64,000 nucleotides of DNA from Anisakis pegreffii (GCA_035041965.1 JAPYMA010000718.1:62001-126000); one strand, 5' to 3'; shown: positions 37,701 to 49,961, numbered from the stretch's first letter. Numbers and translations: made by a program. Notes: generated by a model not told the origin, from the sequence alone.

Positions 37701-40700
37701 GAATATTTTTTGTAGAGTATCTCATCGAACAGGAGTGCAGGACGAAAATGGAATCGAATAGCAATCAATTTCTGAAGCGTAGAATTTCGAAAAAATCTTG
37801 AAAATTGGTGCTCTTTCGTTTCAGTTTACGTATTTGATGGTTAATGAGTGACATATGTAAGAGTTGGGCATTTAGAACGACTCGATTTGTAATCATCATA
37901 GCAGCACAAAATTAACATCAAATCAAACCCACACACTGATTTGATTACATTTTTTGAGTTGATCATGTGATTATTTCAAGTTCAGTGATAAAAATTTGAG
38001 TGTTTCGCGGAGCGGAGCAGGAAATTTGTGATTAATGATAGCCAGTAAAAATATAATTATCTTATAGAACCAATTGTTGTCATCAAGTATATCCGTGAAT
38101 TCCAAGATGATGACGGAATTTTTTGTTGATCGCTTCTAAATTGTGCCAGTCATTCCTGTAATATAATTGGATTCTTGTGGCCAAGAAAAATATCTCCTGA
38201 CGAATAGCACCAAAAGAAACCCGAATAATCTGTCCCATAGGGAAATGCGTTTTTCCGCTAATTCCCAGAACTCGTCAATGGGTCATTGCCGCATACACTT
38301 AAAATTCAACATGTAAAAGCCGAGAAAAAAGTTTAGTCTGGGAGAATAATTGTTTTATCATTCTGTTTGGGGATCAGTCAATTTTTTATCAAAGAAAATC
38401 ATTTCTTGACAATAAAATGTTTGCTTGAAAAATTTCCTTTTGAATTTTTTCAAATCTTTTAACTTTACTGTTAATATCTCGTTTCTCAATGTCCTTCTCG
38501 TTTTTTACGCTGCAATTTGCACATGATCACTTTGCAGTTTTCAACATTCTATCAGCAATCCACAAATTGCTTCGTAATAGATTTTTTTTTCCGTTGTTTT
38601 TTGTTTCTGTGTAGCTGATCATTGTTCAGTTTTGCAATATATTTTGACAATGATTCAGCGGCTAATTGAATGTCGACATGCAAAATTTTTGATGGTTCGT
38701 TGAGTCAGCAGTCACTGCGCTGAATTGGATGATTGTTTGAGATGTTTGTTGCAACGACGAAAAAAACAATTGAAGAAAGTGAATTGCCATTTGATACTTC
38801 ATTCGATAACTAAATGCACTCGCATTCATTTATTGACGTCGATGTGCGTGCGTGCTACCATTAATGACTTTGAGTGATGATCAAATGTAGAGCTGTATGC
38901 AGTTAATATCCAAAATGACTCAATAGTTTCTTTTTTAAACAATTAATCTCAATGTCTAATATTTTTACAGCTTCAATGGTGAAATCGTGAAATTGCTGAA
39001 AAATTTCGGTTCTTCCATTTCAGAAAAGCCGCTGCTCGAAGGCGAAATGCCAATGCTAGAAACGGTCAACTGAATCCATCGCATGAGAATTCACGTCGCC
39101 GATCATCATCTCCAGTGCAAAGTCCTGAGAAGGAAAAACCGTCCACACCAAACGGCGGCGGCTCACCCAACTCGGTAACTGTGATGCACTTTTTTGGTAC
39201 TCTTACTCTTTTCAGAGGTACTAAAAAGATATCCATTACAGGAATGATGCTTTTTGTTGCGTTGAATGAGCGTTAATGAATACTCTGAAATAGTCTATCT
39301 GTCACTTGAATTCTTCGAAAATTTCGAACACAACGACAAAAATGCCGATCATGTAAAAACGATTATTCCGACTGGTCGTCTGACAGACGACATATCAATT
39401 CAGAAATACATCACAGTAATCAAGAATTGTCATCGTTTGAGAAATGCTATATGAAGTATTGCATCAGTGCTTATTCTGAATATTGATAAATTGAATTCGT
39501 AAGAAATTAATCAATTTTTTGTGGCGGTTGCAAATTGTCTATAGACGCGTCATCGGTAGTTGGAGGAATGTGGAATGAATTCGAAATTAATGTGATTCTG
39601 AAATGAGCTCCTTTTGCAATTTCAATTTTATGCTACGAAAAATTGGTTTCTTTTCTGCGTTTTGTTGGTAGCGTTGAGAAAACGTCTTCGCTGGAAATGC
39701 AGCGAGTGAATATTTGCTTATTTTTCATAGCAGTGCAGTGAGTTCATTGAAACAAAAACCCAAAAACAACAAAATTAGAAAGTTGATTGGAAGTTCTAAA
39801 GAATGTGCAGTGCAGAAAAATACCAGCAGATCAAAAAATTTACTTGCGATTAGCGCAAAAAAATGTCATATTCAAACTGAATTAAAACCGTGCAGGTTCA
39901 CCTGCAGAAATTCCGCTGAATTTACTTATTTAGCGGATACTTCCCTTTTGCTCTCGTTTTTCGTATTATTTAAAAGTTTCATCATTACCTTCGCCTATAT
40001 CGATATTGTGTGACACATGATTTTTGTTCGAAATACCCGTTTGAAAGTTGTCCACACTTCGAAAGAGATAACTTGTTTGATCCTGGGCGAGAAATAAGTG
40101 GACGAAATTGAATTATTTGACGTGGATTATTTGTAAAGTTTTGATAAAGCCAATAATCTCATAAGCCAAAAGAGCTCAGTGAAATTTGATGCCATTTATG
40201 GACGTTGAGCTATAAACGTTGAAGTAATTGCAGTGAATGAAGAATCATTGAGAATTGTTTTTTTGCCTTGAAACGATTTGCGATTGCGCTCAGTGGATTG
40301 TTCATTTGGTCGTTTATGGAATTTATCGTTGAATTGCGCTCTTTTCAGAAACTGCTCTCGTGCGCTTGCTCGAACTCGTTCTTAGCGACTGTGTTCGCGA
40401 ATAGTGCTGAAAATCAATCAGCGAATATGAAAGAAACGATCATCGATGAGTTCTCGTTGCTCCTCTTCAACAGTAAGGATGACTTACAGGTGAGCTTTTT
40501 GTGTGACCTTTTCACTAAAAATCTTTTTTTTCTGTTGTGTTTTTCATTTTGTTCTTTTTTTTCGCATTTTTCCTCTTATATTCCCCCGAATCGATGTCCG
40601 TCCGCATCGGACATTTTCTTCTGTTCAGTTCAGTTCCGGATCGGTTTTCTGGCTGATATCGTTAGGTGTTTAGAATTCCCTAACTATCCCTCAGCGTCAT

Positions 40701-42529
40701 TTCCAAAATAACTTCCATCTAAGCGAAAACATTTTTATCCGTATTATCCCCCGAAGACGTAAAAACGAAGCAATTTCGTTTTCTTTTTTTTTGTCGGAAC
40801 TGCCACCGTATCTCGCCTCATTGAATTTGGTTGACAATTGGAAAGCAATTTTTGAGGAGTTTTTTATTTTTATTTCGCTTCCTTAAGCGAATGACTTTTC
40901 TCTGAAAACTGAGTGCAATGAAAACGAAATCGCCTATTTTATAGACTGATTATAGTATCGCCTGATTGAATCATGCGCAATTTGCATCGTTGATTATTTA
41001 TTTGCTCGTAGACTTCTGGATAGCTGCAAAACTAAAGAGAATGATTTTTGCAGCAGAAGTAAGACATTATCAAATGAGAATCGTTCGAGTTACGGAATAA
41101 ATCGATCATATTGCAGATGTTGCTAGAGTTTTTACACAGCTAACAATTAATATTAGCTGTTCCACAAATTTAGCTATAAAATCATCTATGTGAAACTTTC
41201 CATCGTAAATTTTTGTTCTCTTATGTTTGTGTGGCGGATCTGCGAGAATCAATGCTGCATGAAGATTTTTCCCGATCAAAACAACCAAAGATAAGAAAAT
41301 AAATGTTGGTAAATAGGAAAATAAGGGGTAGACGATAATTAAATGATAAATATTGGTCAGATAGAGAGGTAAATGATAACTATAGGTAAACATTGCTCCC
41401 GAATGCGCATCTGTTACGTGTCAATTTTTTGATAGACGAGTGAATTTTCTAAAAGATCTTTTCGTTCTTACAATACCTTTGTGCTCGTTCTTTTTCTGAG
41501 CAGTTCTTCAACGCGTAAATGAAAGTTGTTTAATCGTCGGTGTATGAAATTTTTCTTCTCTTGCTCATTCTTCATTACAATCCCAATAGAGAAAAAAAAA
41601 ACGTTTTTTTTGACGAGTTTGACTGATTTGTTATTTTTGATCGTCTATTCTTAGCTGCCTATCAGTCAATCAAACGAATCAGTAAACAATTTTTCTAGCC
41701 ACGCTTTTTCGCTTACGATGCTGCAAAGGAGTTTTGTTGTATTGTCACTCACCACTTTTTCAGGGGTTCATTTGAAATTTATTGAATACGAAATGTGGCA
41801 TATTTTATTTTGTTTCCATCTTACATTGGGTTTACATTCGCTCCAGTTAAACGCAATAGAATTATATCATTCATTAATTTTTGATTTTTTGTAGCGTACA
41901 TAATTGTAATCAATTACATCAGTTTGAAGAAATTGTGCCGTTACCGTAGAATGACGTATTGCAAATTGAAATAATTTCGATGCAATTCTGCGTCATGATT
42001 TATTAGTTAATGTTTTATTGGAAATTTGATGGATCATTGTCGTGTGGTTTTGCATGAAGAAGAGACAGTGAGTGATTCTGTTTTGCAGATATTTCAAGCC
42101 GAATATGATGCAATTAAAGCGAAGGAAGAAGCCGAATTACGGAAGAAGCAATACGAAGAGAACGTTCGTTTGGGTTTGGTGAAGAAGAAGGGTCGGAAGA
42201 GTAAGGCGCAATTGGAGAAGGAGAAAAAAGCCGAGAGGAAGCGGTTACGACGTGAGAAGAAGGAACAGAGGAGACGTGAGAAACGTGAACGACGTGAACG
42301 TGAAGGTGCTGGTGGTGGTGGTGATAGTGTTAGTGAGTTGAAGGAGAAGAAGTCAAGGAAGGAGAAACGTGAGAAGAAACGTGAAAAGAAGGAACGAAAG
42401 GAGAGAGAACGCAAGGAACGTGAAAAATTATTGAATGAAAAGAAGGAAACGGCCAATGGTAATGAGAAAAAGGAACGTAAACCAAGGAAAGCACGCGATC
42501 CGAATGCACCAAAAAAACCACGACAACCG
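31600..42529 (+). CDS. HMG-box-type basic nuclear protein, four 5' exons, 3' incomplete
   Basis: Model joined from 31600-31724, 39024-39174, 40349-40489 and 42089-42529, with introns of 7299, 1174 and 1599 nt. Seen: every junction has a consensus donor and a TTTCAG, TTTTCAG or TTTTGCAG acceptor. Exon 1 ends after two bases of a codon, exon 2 supplies the third, and the later junctions lie between codons. The frame stays open for 286 codons. The product has an acidic N-terminus, an Arg-rich and Ser/Pro-rich low-complexity part with four SP/TP sites, a predicted helical Lys/Glu/Arg region, and at residues 276-286 DPNAPKKPRQP. Known: DPNxPK(K/R)P directly precedes the DNA-binding HMG box in HMGB, SSRP1, NHP6 and, less exactly, TOX and HMG20 proteins. 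Inferred: a chromatin-associated DNA-bending protein acting in the nucleus. The subfamily cannot be assigned because the box itself lies on an exon not found here. The weakest parts are the start codon and exon 3. Confidence 0.7.
32859..32875 (-). other. tRNA-like T-arm, possible tRNA pseudogene or SINE relic
   Basis: On the minus strand GTGGG-CTCGAGT-CCCAC forms a 5-bp stem with a 7-nt loop close to the tRNA T-loop (TTCRANY), preceded by GATACGTTGT like a variable region. The following CTTGCTGACC would be the acceptor 3' strand, but I find no complementary 5' strand, no clear D-arm and no complete cloverleaf. It may be a degraded tRNA or SINE fragment, or chance. Confidence 0.3.
34119..34409 (+). 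other. Open frame within intron 1, uncertain exon or relic
   Basis: Ninety-seven codons ending in TAA. Residues about 9-55 are hydrophilic and Arg/Gln-rich (SAKERRLQRNNQRQQWRIKF), followed by Cys and hydrophobic residues. Codons GAG, CGC, CTT, CAG and TGG give it a more coding-like look than most frames in the window. There is no consensus acceptor at its left edge and no family recognised. Confidence 0.15.
39024..39174 (+). CDS. HMG-box-type gene, exon 2 (Arg-rich and Ser/Pro-rich linker)
   Basis: Acceptor CCATTTCAG|A at 39023/39024 and donor TCG|GTAACT at 39174/39175. The 151 nt complete codon 42 and encode residues 43-92 with no stop. Residues 42-54 are a basic cluster (RKAAARRRNANAR). 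Residues 65-92 are SRRRSSSPVQSPEK followed by EKPSTPNGGGSPNS. There are four SP/TP dipeptides (S71, S75, T83, S89), possible targets of proline-directed kinases. The composition points to an intrinsically disordered, nucleus-targeted linker. Codons are G/C-rich (GCC, CGC, GGC, AAG, GTG), in clear contrast to the AT-rich introns on both sides, which is good evidence of a real exon. Confidence 0.75.
39175..40348 (+). other. Intron 2 of the HMG-type gene (1.2 kb)
   Basis: Bounded by TCG|GTAACT and TTTTCAG|A. It is AT-rich and contains only short frames (for example 39714-40013) without splice support. Confidence 0.5.
40349..40489 (+). CDS. HMG-box-type gene, exon 3
   Basis: Acceptor CTTTTCAG|A at 40348/40349 and donor TTACAG|GTGAGC at 40489/40490. 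Length is 141 nt, 47 codons, in phase 0 at both ends, so it could also be skipped without a frameshift. It encodes residues 93-139: KLLSCACSNSFLATVFANSA, then ENQSANMKETIIDEFSLLLF and NSKDDLQ. The first half is unusually hydrophobic and Cys-containing for a nuclear linker, and the second half is acidic. The frame is open upstream of the acceptor, so that acceptor is not forced by a stop. It is the only acceptor close upstream that keeps phase 0: the CTCAG at 40291 and the AATCAG near 40418 do not. No homology is recognised. It is the least certain of the four exons. Confidence 0.55.
40490..42088 (+). other. Intron 3 of the HMG-type gene (1.6 kb)
   Basis: Bounded by CAG|GTGAGC and TTTTGCAG|A. 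AT-rich with long T and A runs. No exon or repeat recognised. Confidence 0.55.
42089..42529 (+). CDS. HMG-box-type gene, exon 4: Lys/Arg/Glu-rich region and start of HMG box
   Basis: Acceptor TTTTGCAG|A at 42088/42089 and donor CCG|GTAAGT at 42529/42530. The 441 nt encode residues 140-286 without a stop. Residues 140-168 (IFQAEYDAIKAKEEAEL onward) look helical. Residues 171-211 and 222-253 are dense Lys/Arg/Glu blocks likely to form long charged helices or coiled coil and rich in nuclear-localisation-like clusters. They are separated by a Gly-rich hinge GAGGGGD at 212-218. Residues 266-275 are a second basic cluster (KERKPRKAR). DPNAPKKPRQP at 276-286 matches the N-terminal lead-in of an HMG box; in HMGB and SSRP1 proteins it is followed at once by SAY or SAF. 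The extra RQ before the last proline is unusual. The exon is strongly biased to AAG, GAG and CGT codons, which sets it apart from all surrounding sequence. The box core must lie on a later exon. Confidence 0.88.
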
Positions 42530-43849
42530 GTAAGTGCCTGTTTTATTTGGAAAATTTCAGCAAAACGCATGCAATTTCACATTATTTTCCGATTTTTTTC
42601 GTGGATTTTCGAGCAATTTTTCAGCGTTTCAGCTCTTATATTCCTATCCGTTTCCAGGCAAATGAATTACATTTTTATCTACGGTCCAGCAACAACATTG
42701 TCTGTCGTGAATCATTCGTTTATGTCTTGATTGTCTTCTTTGAAATATGGTCGTCGTTTCCATTTGAAATGCAAATTAAGTTTTGCTCTTGAATTTTGCA
42801 AGAATCACTTTCGAGGTGATACGAAGAAGATTCATCAGAATACTTTCTTAGCAGATCATAATAAACAAACTCGTTTATCCTTCTCAACATTGCTTCTTTG
42901 CACTAAAGAGCTGCGCAAAGGTGATGATTCATTGTCCGTGTTATGGCTTGTGAGAAAAAATTGCAGCGGCACGCCGAATCTTTGTTGTGATCGTATGAAC
43001 TTGTTTGGAAGCAGACGACTGTTTGTTTTTTTTTGTGTTTTTATCGTTGACTTTTGATCAGTTGAATGTCGTTTTCTGTTACTTATTTCCGCGGTTCGTT
43101 ATCAAACAATAAGACATGATTATTACCACAGTCGAATGAAAAAAAGCACAAATCAATTTAGCGATAACAACATAATGCCTCTTAAATAAGTTTAAAATAG
43201 GAGTTTGCAATTGATGACGTCTGCAAATAATCAAATGAATGGAATTATATGGTTGCGCAACCAATCATGGCTCTATGAAAAATTGCACTCTCATTCGAGG
43301 TGATCTTAAAAACGCAATTTCATTTTCGTTTCGTTCATCGGCAAATTAACAACGTTTATGGGTCGCCATCATGCCATCCAATAGGAATGTTCAAGTTGTA
43401 ATTCGATTCAAATAAACGAATCAGAAAATCATTTCGTTCGATTCACGCTAAATGAAATTGTTCTAAAGTCAGTGTTGAATTATGTATGAATTCAACCCAT
43501 TCCCCTCCCCCGCCTAGCTTATGACATTTTCCGTTGCAGAAGTATGCTCATCAATAGGTGAAACTTTATATCTGAGTTCCTTTCGCATATGTTTGTATGT
43601 GCCCCTTCTCACAGTGTCTAGTCAGTGTTTCGTATTGGTTGGTGAAGGCGAGCGACTGTGTGCACGGATGGATGGATTGAATCGTTCATGGATTTGCCCT
43701 TTGCGAATGCATGATTGAATTCGCCGCTTCCGTTCCTTTCATTCATTTACTTTTCTAAACCAGCAACGCCCATGAATATATGTGTTTTCGTATGAATACA
43801 CTGATTGATACGTGTGTCGTGTTATGCGTTCTTGATTGCATCAGAAAGC

Positions 43850-43869
43850 GGAAGGAAGGAAGGAAGGAA
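43850..43869. repeat. (GGAA)5 microsatellite
   Basis: Five perfect GGAA units in non-coding sequence. Confidence 0.95.
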
Positions 43870-46800
43870 CTCCTTAAAAGCTTTGTTGTTGTTGTGGTGA
43901 TGATGATGAAAGAACGAGTGTACGATAGCTTGTGAATCATTTTGTCTGCATTCCTTTCAGTCCTTCAAAACTTGCAGTGCAAATAAACATTGTTATTTCC
44001 ATTTGAAGCCGTCGGTGACTTCGCAGAATTTTGATCATTTAAAACGAAAAACATGCTAGTGCGAGTATTTTAATGATCACTCTCAATCAGTCTAACTCTC
44101 TATGGTGTTTTAAGAAGAACACAGATCCCAAACGGTTGGCAGGAATGCATTATCAATTCGAAACTGATTTTTGAGCGCACATTGGTGCGTCATTGTGGAA
44201 AATCACTACCATTTCCGGAGGAGAACTGTTTCATAACGCACATCTAGTCATACGGTTCCAAATATTTGATCTGTGTAATTTAGTGAATAATCAGAGACAT
44301 TATGTTTCATTAATGTTCATCCTTTTTTTCCAGTTTCTTTCATTCTCCTTTATTGTATCCCATTTTCATAATCTCTTTCGAAGCAATAACTCTGTGAAAT
44401 TGCCATCAATTCTATTGTTGTTCTTCCATTAATAATGCAGTTGCTACCTAGGCAATTCAACCGCTACATTTCCATCTAATTGATACTATTCGTTTTTTTT
44501 CGTCTATTTGCCCTAAAAAACCGCCACATATGTTTGAATATGTTTATTGACGATGCACTGCGACGAACGTGTCCACGCGATTCGAATTTATTTCCTAGTA
44601 ACGTTTCGAATTAAGAATTGACGTTGTCATGTGAACAGCTTAGAATTTAGGAATGTAAGCCTTATCCTCAGTCTTATTCAACTTTTACGTTGCGTTAGCA
44701 TCCGCTTCTCGGATTTCCTTTATCCCGTCTCTAGAGTAGTTACTTTATCCAGTTTTGGTCGTTCCCTTTATCGCGTTGTTGTTTCGCAAGTTGCGTTCAG
44801 CGTTTCTTTGGCTCTCCTATTGACTCATTTGTTAGCGTCAAATTTCGCTTCAATTCTTTGAAGTAGTATTAATCAATGGGACACTTATAAACTCAAGTAC
44901 TAAATGCTCTTGTTGATGTTTGTGTTGGGAATTGACTTCGAATAATCAGTACGTTGAGAAGAGCGTTTTCTCGGTAAACGAGACGCGAAGTGAACCTTAT
45001 TTCTGCATTTTTCATCGCTGCTTTATGGTCACCAACCACTCAACGCCTAATGGCATGCAAACGATTGAAAAAGAACGCAAAACATTTGCAGACAACGTTA
45101 ATGGGACACATCTGTCAATTTTGTGAGCGTTATTACGAAATTTATATTGCGTTTTGACCGTGAAGAAAAATGTGAATTCGAAGAGAAAATGCGGATAAAA
45201 AGAAATGAATCAATGAACGCGGTTGGGAAATTAATTCATCGAAAGAATCTGAAGCGATGAACGCAATTAATCTCATTCCTTACTTTATCTTAATTTCATT
45301 TTTTTCTTCCATATTCATAGGATTTCTTTCGTTCTCGAAGCGTTCCTTGCCATTGCTTTTTATTCCCTCGTGAATTAATCATTCATAGAAAAAAGTGAGA
45401 GTTCGGAAATCATTATGGAAGCAATAATCAACAATTACGGATCATTTATTCAGTGAGAATATCAAGATCTCCATTTGAAAGACACAGAAAAAACAGCGAA
45501 AAGTGTGCATTCTTAACATTTACGAGTTTCTTTTTGAATGTGAAAACTTCGTCTGATCATTTGAAAAAATTTCACTGCATTTTATGCCGTAATGTGTGTG
45601 TTTGGCAAACTTGTGTGTCTGTTTGTGTAGTTCAAATAATTTTAACTATTCAAAGCTGTTGGAATTGATTGCGAAAAGAGAGAATTTTTTAATGGAATTA
45701 TCTGGCGAACGAGTGAATGTTCGTCTGAGAAGCATTAATTTTGTTCTTGTTCGAAAATTGCGCTATTTTATTGCGAAGCTTTTTCGAATGCATTCAATTT
45801 AAACGAATCATTCCACCACCATTCATTTGGCTGTCTTGAGAATTGAATTTTTACGACTTGCTGGCTGCTCTTCTCATCCTTACCACTCAATCGCTATTGT
45901 TGCTGCTGCTGCTGTTTGTCATTTTCTTCCACTTACTCTTCATATCAGATTATTGCTAGCGTTCATAAGGAAGCGGAAACAACATTGGAACAACGCATTA
46001 AAAATAGCATTCTTAAACTTACCCTAATGAGTTTGTGTGATATGCAAAGTGCTCAAGTGCTGCCGCATCGCTTCAAGTATGTATCAATCACATCGATGTT
46101 ACATTTCGCACCCAGCAGCTGCTGGCTACACTTTACAGCCTTCTTGTTGTTGTTATCGTTCACTGAGCATAGTGCATCATCATCATCCACTCATTTGCAA
46201 ATCACTTTACCGCAGTGCCATTTGAAATTAATGCTTATCAATTCGTTGGCTCGTCCAAATGGAAAGCATTCCTGTGTGTGTGCATATGTTCCAGATTGAA
46301 GCGATTCCGATTGAAGAGGCAAAATTTTTTCTCGTTACAACGCACATCATCATATCGTTTTGAGTGAATTGCTTCAACTTCTAATTTGTGTCTACTGAAC
46401 GATTTTTTGTTTAAAAAAATGTTGACGTATGTAATCCATCTTCATTCGGCAAAAAAAACTCCCACAATGATTCATTGAGAGATTGTACAGTGAAGTGATC
46501 GATTTGTTTTTTTTTATTCTGTTTAATAGCAATTGATTTTGGTAATACATCAAAAATACTTTTTCTATGCATATACTCAATGTTGTTTATCATATTGACG
46601 AGTGTATAGATGAATGTACTTTGATCGGAATTAGCTTAAAATGCAGCAGCGGGTATTATATCTAATCGCTGTGCAGCAAATCCTTTAAGTCTTTCCTAGA
46701 CAGTGCCGCCTCAGCAGTTAGCTTTAAATAGATTATTTACGTATAAATCAAAGAACGTTGTTTAATTTGCTAGGCTCTTTTGGTTTTACAACCGTGTTAA

Positions 46801-48116
46801 TATGTAGAATTTTAGTGTTTAAGATGTTATCGTCGATTTTTCTGTCGTCAAAACTTATCGACATTTCTAAAATTGATTACACCCGTGCGCTCTGTGAACG
46901 TGCGCTTCATACCAGTCGTTTTGAGAATATTTTTATAGATTATGCTCGCAATCAGCTTCGATTATAGATCTGTTGAAAAATTTTATTAAAGTACAAACTG
47001 ATAAGGAGTGATCGAAGATTTGCTATGAAGTGATTGCTGTTGGTAAGATCAGTGAAGCGGCATTACCTCTGATTGTGCTGCGCGATTGCATGATCAGACA
47101 GACGCAAACGAAAAAAACGATCATCGTCGAGCGTCGAATTAATCATTCGAGTTTGCACTCTGGTTTGCATTTGTGATCAGTCAATTTTGACTTCATTACT
47201 GTGTTTATTCGAGTCAAGTAATGATGCTGCCCATCTGAGAGTGGAATAGTTTGCTTGGTGCACAAAAACGGTTGTTCAATGGATGAGCGTTGTTGTGCGT
47301 TGGGCAACAATCAGCAGCCAACTGAACAAGCAAACGAACACGTCATTTGTGCTGCTGCTGCTGCTATTGGTTCCGTTTCAGTTGCAAATCAACACTGTGA
47401 CTTATTTATGTGTACACATTTGTTTGAACTAGAATAACGTGATGATTTATTAGTTTGCACTCGAATTTGTGTGTGCTAACTGCTGCTGCTTGTCATTGTG
47501 TGATGATGTTGGTTGGTTGCTATTTGAAGAAGTGTCTTCAAAATGCATCTATCTATCTCTCTGAGCAGTAAACTGCGAATTGTTTGCGTTTTTTTTTTTG
47601 GTAGCTGTTTTTGTGGCTTAAAATATGTTTGTTGTGTTTCGTTGTTGACGTGTCTTGGTTTGTTGTTGTCTGCAGATTTTGCAGTCACAATGAATACTCG
47701 TTCGATTACTTATTGTTAGAGAATGCTTTTTTTTTTGTTCACACACCATCAATATTTAAGTCCTTCCCAAATGTTTCCTTTTCAATAGAAAATGAACGAC
47801 GACGCGTCCGAGCGATTAAATTTCGAAAATGTTAAAGGCTGATGAATAGATTTTTCCAAGAAATTCCATAATGAGGCCTAAGCAATTTATGCGTGCGCAC
47901 ACTACCATATTCGTGTTCCTTTATGACTTCAAAGCACACTTTCACTACATAAGTTTTACTGCGCGTTCTGCTTTTCTATATGTTGAATGCGAAAATTGCA
48001 CTCGTTAATTTTTGATCATTTTCTACTTTGTGCATTTCTCAGAAGTGTTTTTGCTGTTCGGTATGGCTCTTGATCAGAGCAGCAGCAGCAGTCTTGATTG
48101 CTTCATGCGATTATGA

Positions 48117-48138
48117 GCTCTTAAGAGGCTCTTAAGAG
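48117..48138. repeat. Two tandem 11-bp units each holding a 10-bp palindrome
   Basis: GCTCTTAAGAG occurs twice in direct tandem. CTCTTAAGAG inside each unit is self-complementary, so both tandem and inverted pairings exist. An interrupted AGC triplet run precedes it at about 48079-48091. Confidence 0.8.
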
Positions 48139-49150
48139 AAATTTTTATGAATGATACTTGAATCTGTTTTGTGGTGTGCAATTCGAAGAATTTTTGTTTT
48201 CGAGAGTTACTGCTCGACGGGTTTCGCCAACATTATTTGCTTCATTGTGCATTCTCGAGCACTGTGTCATCACTCTTCAAACATCTCTCAATTGCTACTC
48301 ACCCTAAACACACTCAACCCGACCTCGTTCCAATCCAGTATTTTCAAGTCCCTTCTTCCCATTACTCGTTGCTAGCTGCTGCCCTCATTCATTCTATGTT
48401 CCTTTCAGTAGATTTATCCCTCAAATCTTCTGAAATCTCTTTTTTTCTATTCCACATCCTTCGAATCCCTCACAAATCCCCAATTCCCTTTTCGTTCCTC
48501 AACCAAATCCCACTCATCCCATCAAATTTTTCTCATTCGTCCGTCGTTATCCATACATTTATGTGTGCTCTACTACGCAATCAACCGCCGCCACTAAACC
48601 CCTTCAACGAATAAAAAGCATGAAACGTTATTATATTATATTACATTATGCGCTCTCGAGCAGCATCTCTTCAGCACTCGAAAATCTCTTCAGTTCAAGT
48701 GCTGTTTAAGCAGTTATTCATTTCTTTTTATGTGACAACAGAGGTGATTCCCTTGCTGCCACCCGGCTTTCCAGTCAGCAGCCAGCCACTACACTGTACG
48801 TATAGATTGTTGCTGGGATAGAAAAGAGATGGATAGATAGAAAGATAGGTAGATATAGAGCAGATATGTAATATATAAAGTAAAAAGGAGCCTTCGCAGC
48901 CGCACGCAGCGGCCCATAAAATAATCTGCAGCTAAATGTAATCTATCAACTATTGATCAAAGTGTGTGTGCTGGGCGGCGTGCGGTCTTGTCCTATGTTG
49001 TGTTCCAGTTGTAGGAAGTGAGTGAATGAATGGTTATGGTCGATCGGTGGATTATTTCATTTGAAGTTTGAGTAGAGTTGTTATACTCGTATGAATGAGT
49101 ATTAGTAGCAGCATGCAGCAGCGTTTGCGTTAAGAGGAGGAGGATGTGAT

Positions 49151-49169
49151 GTGTGTGTGTGTGTGTGTG
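49151..49169. repeat. (GT)n microsatellite
   Basis: Nineteen bases of perfect alternating GT. Similar short tracts lie at 56895-56908 (after ATGT units) and 61556-61570. Confidence 0.95.
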
Positions 49170-49961
49170 CGGTATGTGGGACGAATATAGAAAATCAAAC
49201 GGAATGGAATGAATGCAGGAAGACATCAACCAAGAGTTTCTATAGCTCTAGCAAACGGCTGCATAGTGCACGTAAGGCTGGTTGGTGGCTTAGGCATGTG
49301 CTCGGGCTCGGTTGGGTATGTATAGTTACGTTCCACTGGTTTTACTCACAGCAGCAGCAGTCGTACTTCAGATGTCTTATGCTTCGTTGCTTTTGTAGCG
49401 TTTAGATTCATTCGCTTCGGACTTATCCGTTCATTCAATCGTCTCCGTATAAGTTATCCGTTCACCGTATGGTCCTTACTGTTTTGAATTCACGTGTCGA
49501 TTATTCATGTGATATAACTTATTGAGTGATGTAACATCAGTGTGAACTTGCGCATTTCACACTGAAAAACTTGCCGCTGAATTCATGGTGCCGGATTTAT
49601 TTGATCCGATCATGTTGCACTGTTTGGTTGTTCAGAAAGGGAATGGGCGAAAGGGAGAGTGCTTGAGCTGTTGGGGAATGTTTTTGTTAGTTGTTGTTCC
49701 ATTTTTGCACACAGTGCAGTTTTTGTGGGACGTGCAAACATATCGAATGAATAGAAATAAAAGTAAACAAATTTTTAAAGCTCGATAAGTAAATAAATAG
49801 TTGAATGATTATTCAACTTCTATATATGTAACGTTACTTTGATCTTCAATAATTGGTTTTCGACTCATTCAAACATCACAATAGCAAAACTATACCTAGC
49901 GCATAAATACACTGTCATCGATTCATTTGCTTCAAGTTTGTCTCGGCTGGACGGGTGAAGT

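Larger units (their letters stand above)
31725..39023 (+). other. Intron 1 of the HMG-type gene (7.3 kb)
   Basis: Bounded by AG|GTGAGT and TTTCAG|A. AT-rich, with a (CT)n tract at 35332-35344 and the tRNA-like arm at 32859-32875. A plus frame at 34119-34409 stands out because its middle (YEDLRDNIPNSLLEYYHSAK onward) is hydrophilic with mixed codons. It could be an alternative exon or a relic, but no acceptor gives the phase needed between exons 1 and 2. Confidence 0.5.

Noticed and set aside
42094..42570. 158-codon minus-strand open frame rich in Ser, Phe and Arg
   Set aside because: It is the antisense shadow of exon 4. The AAG/GAG/CGT codon bias on the plus strand removes stops on the other strand.
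42026..42730. Single 234-codon plus frame running through exon 4 into VSACFIWK and beyond
   Set aside because: The parts before 42089 and after 42529 lie outside a consensus acceptor and a perfect GTAAGT donor, and the composition changes abruptly at both points. The VS after the donor is just translation of GTAAGT and is not the start of the HMG box.
42625..42792. Phase-0 frame after TTTTTCAG near exon 4 (RFSSYIPIRFQANELHFYL onward)
   Set aside because: It does not resemble HMG-box helix 1 (SAYxxFxxxxR) and is hydrophobic, as expected of chance in AT-rich DNA.
48171..48614. 147-codon plus frame
   Set aside because: It sits in a pyrimidine-rich strand segment where stops are rare by composition. 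The peptide is Ser/Leu/Phe/Pro-rich and has no splice or family support.
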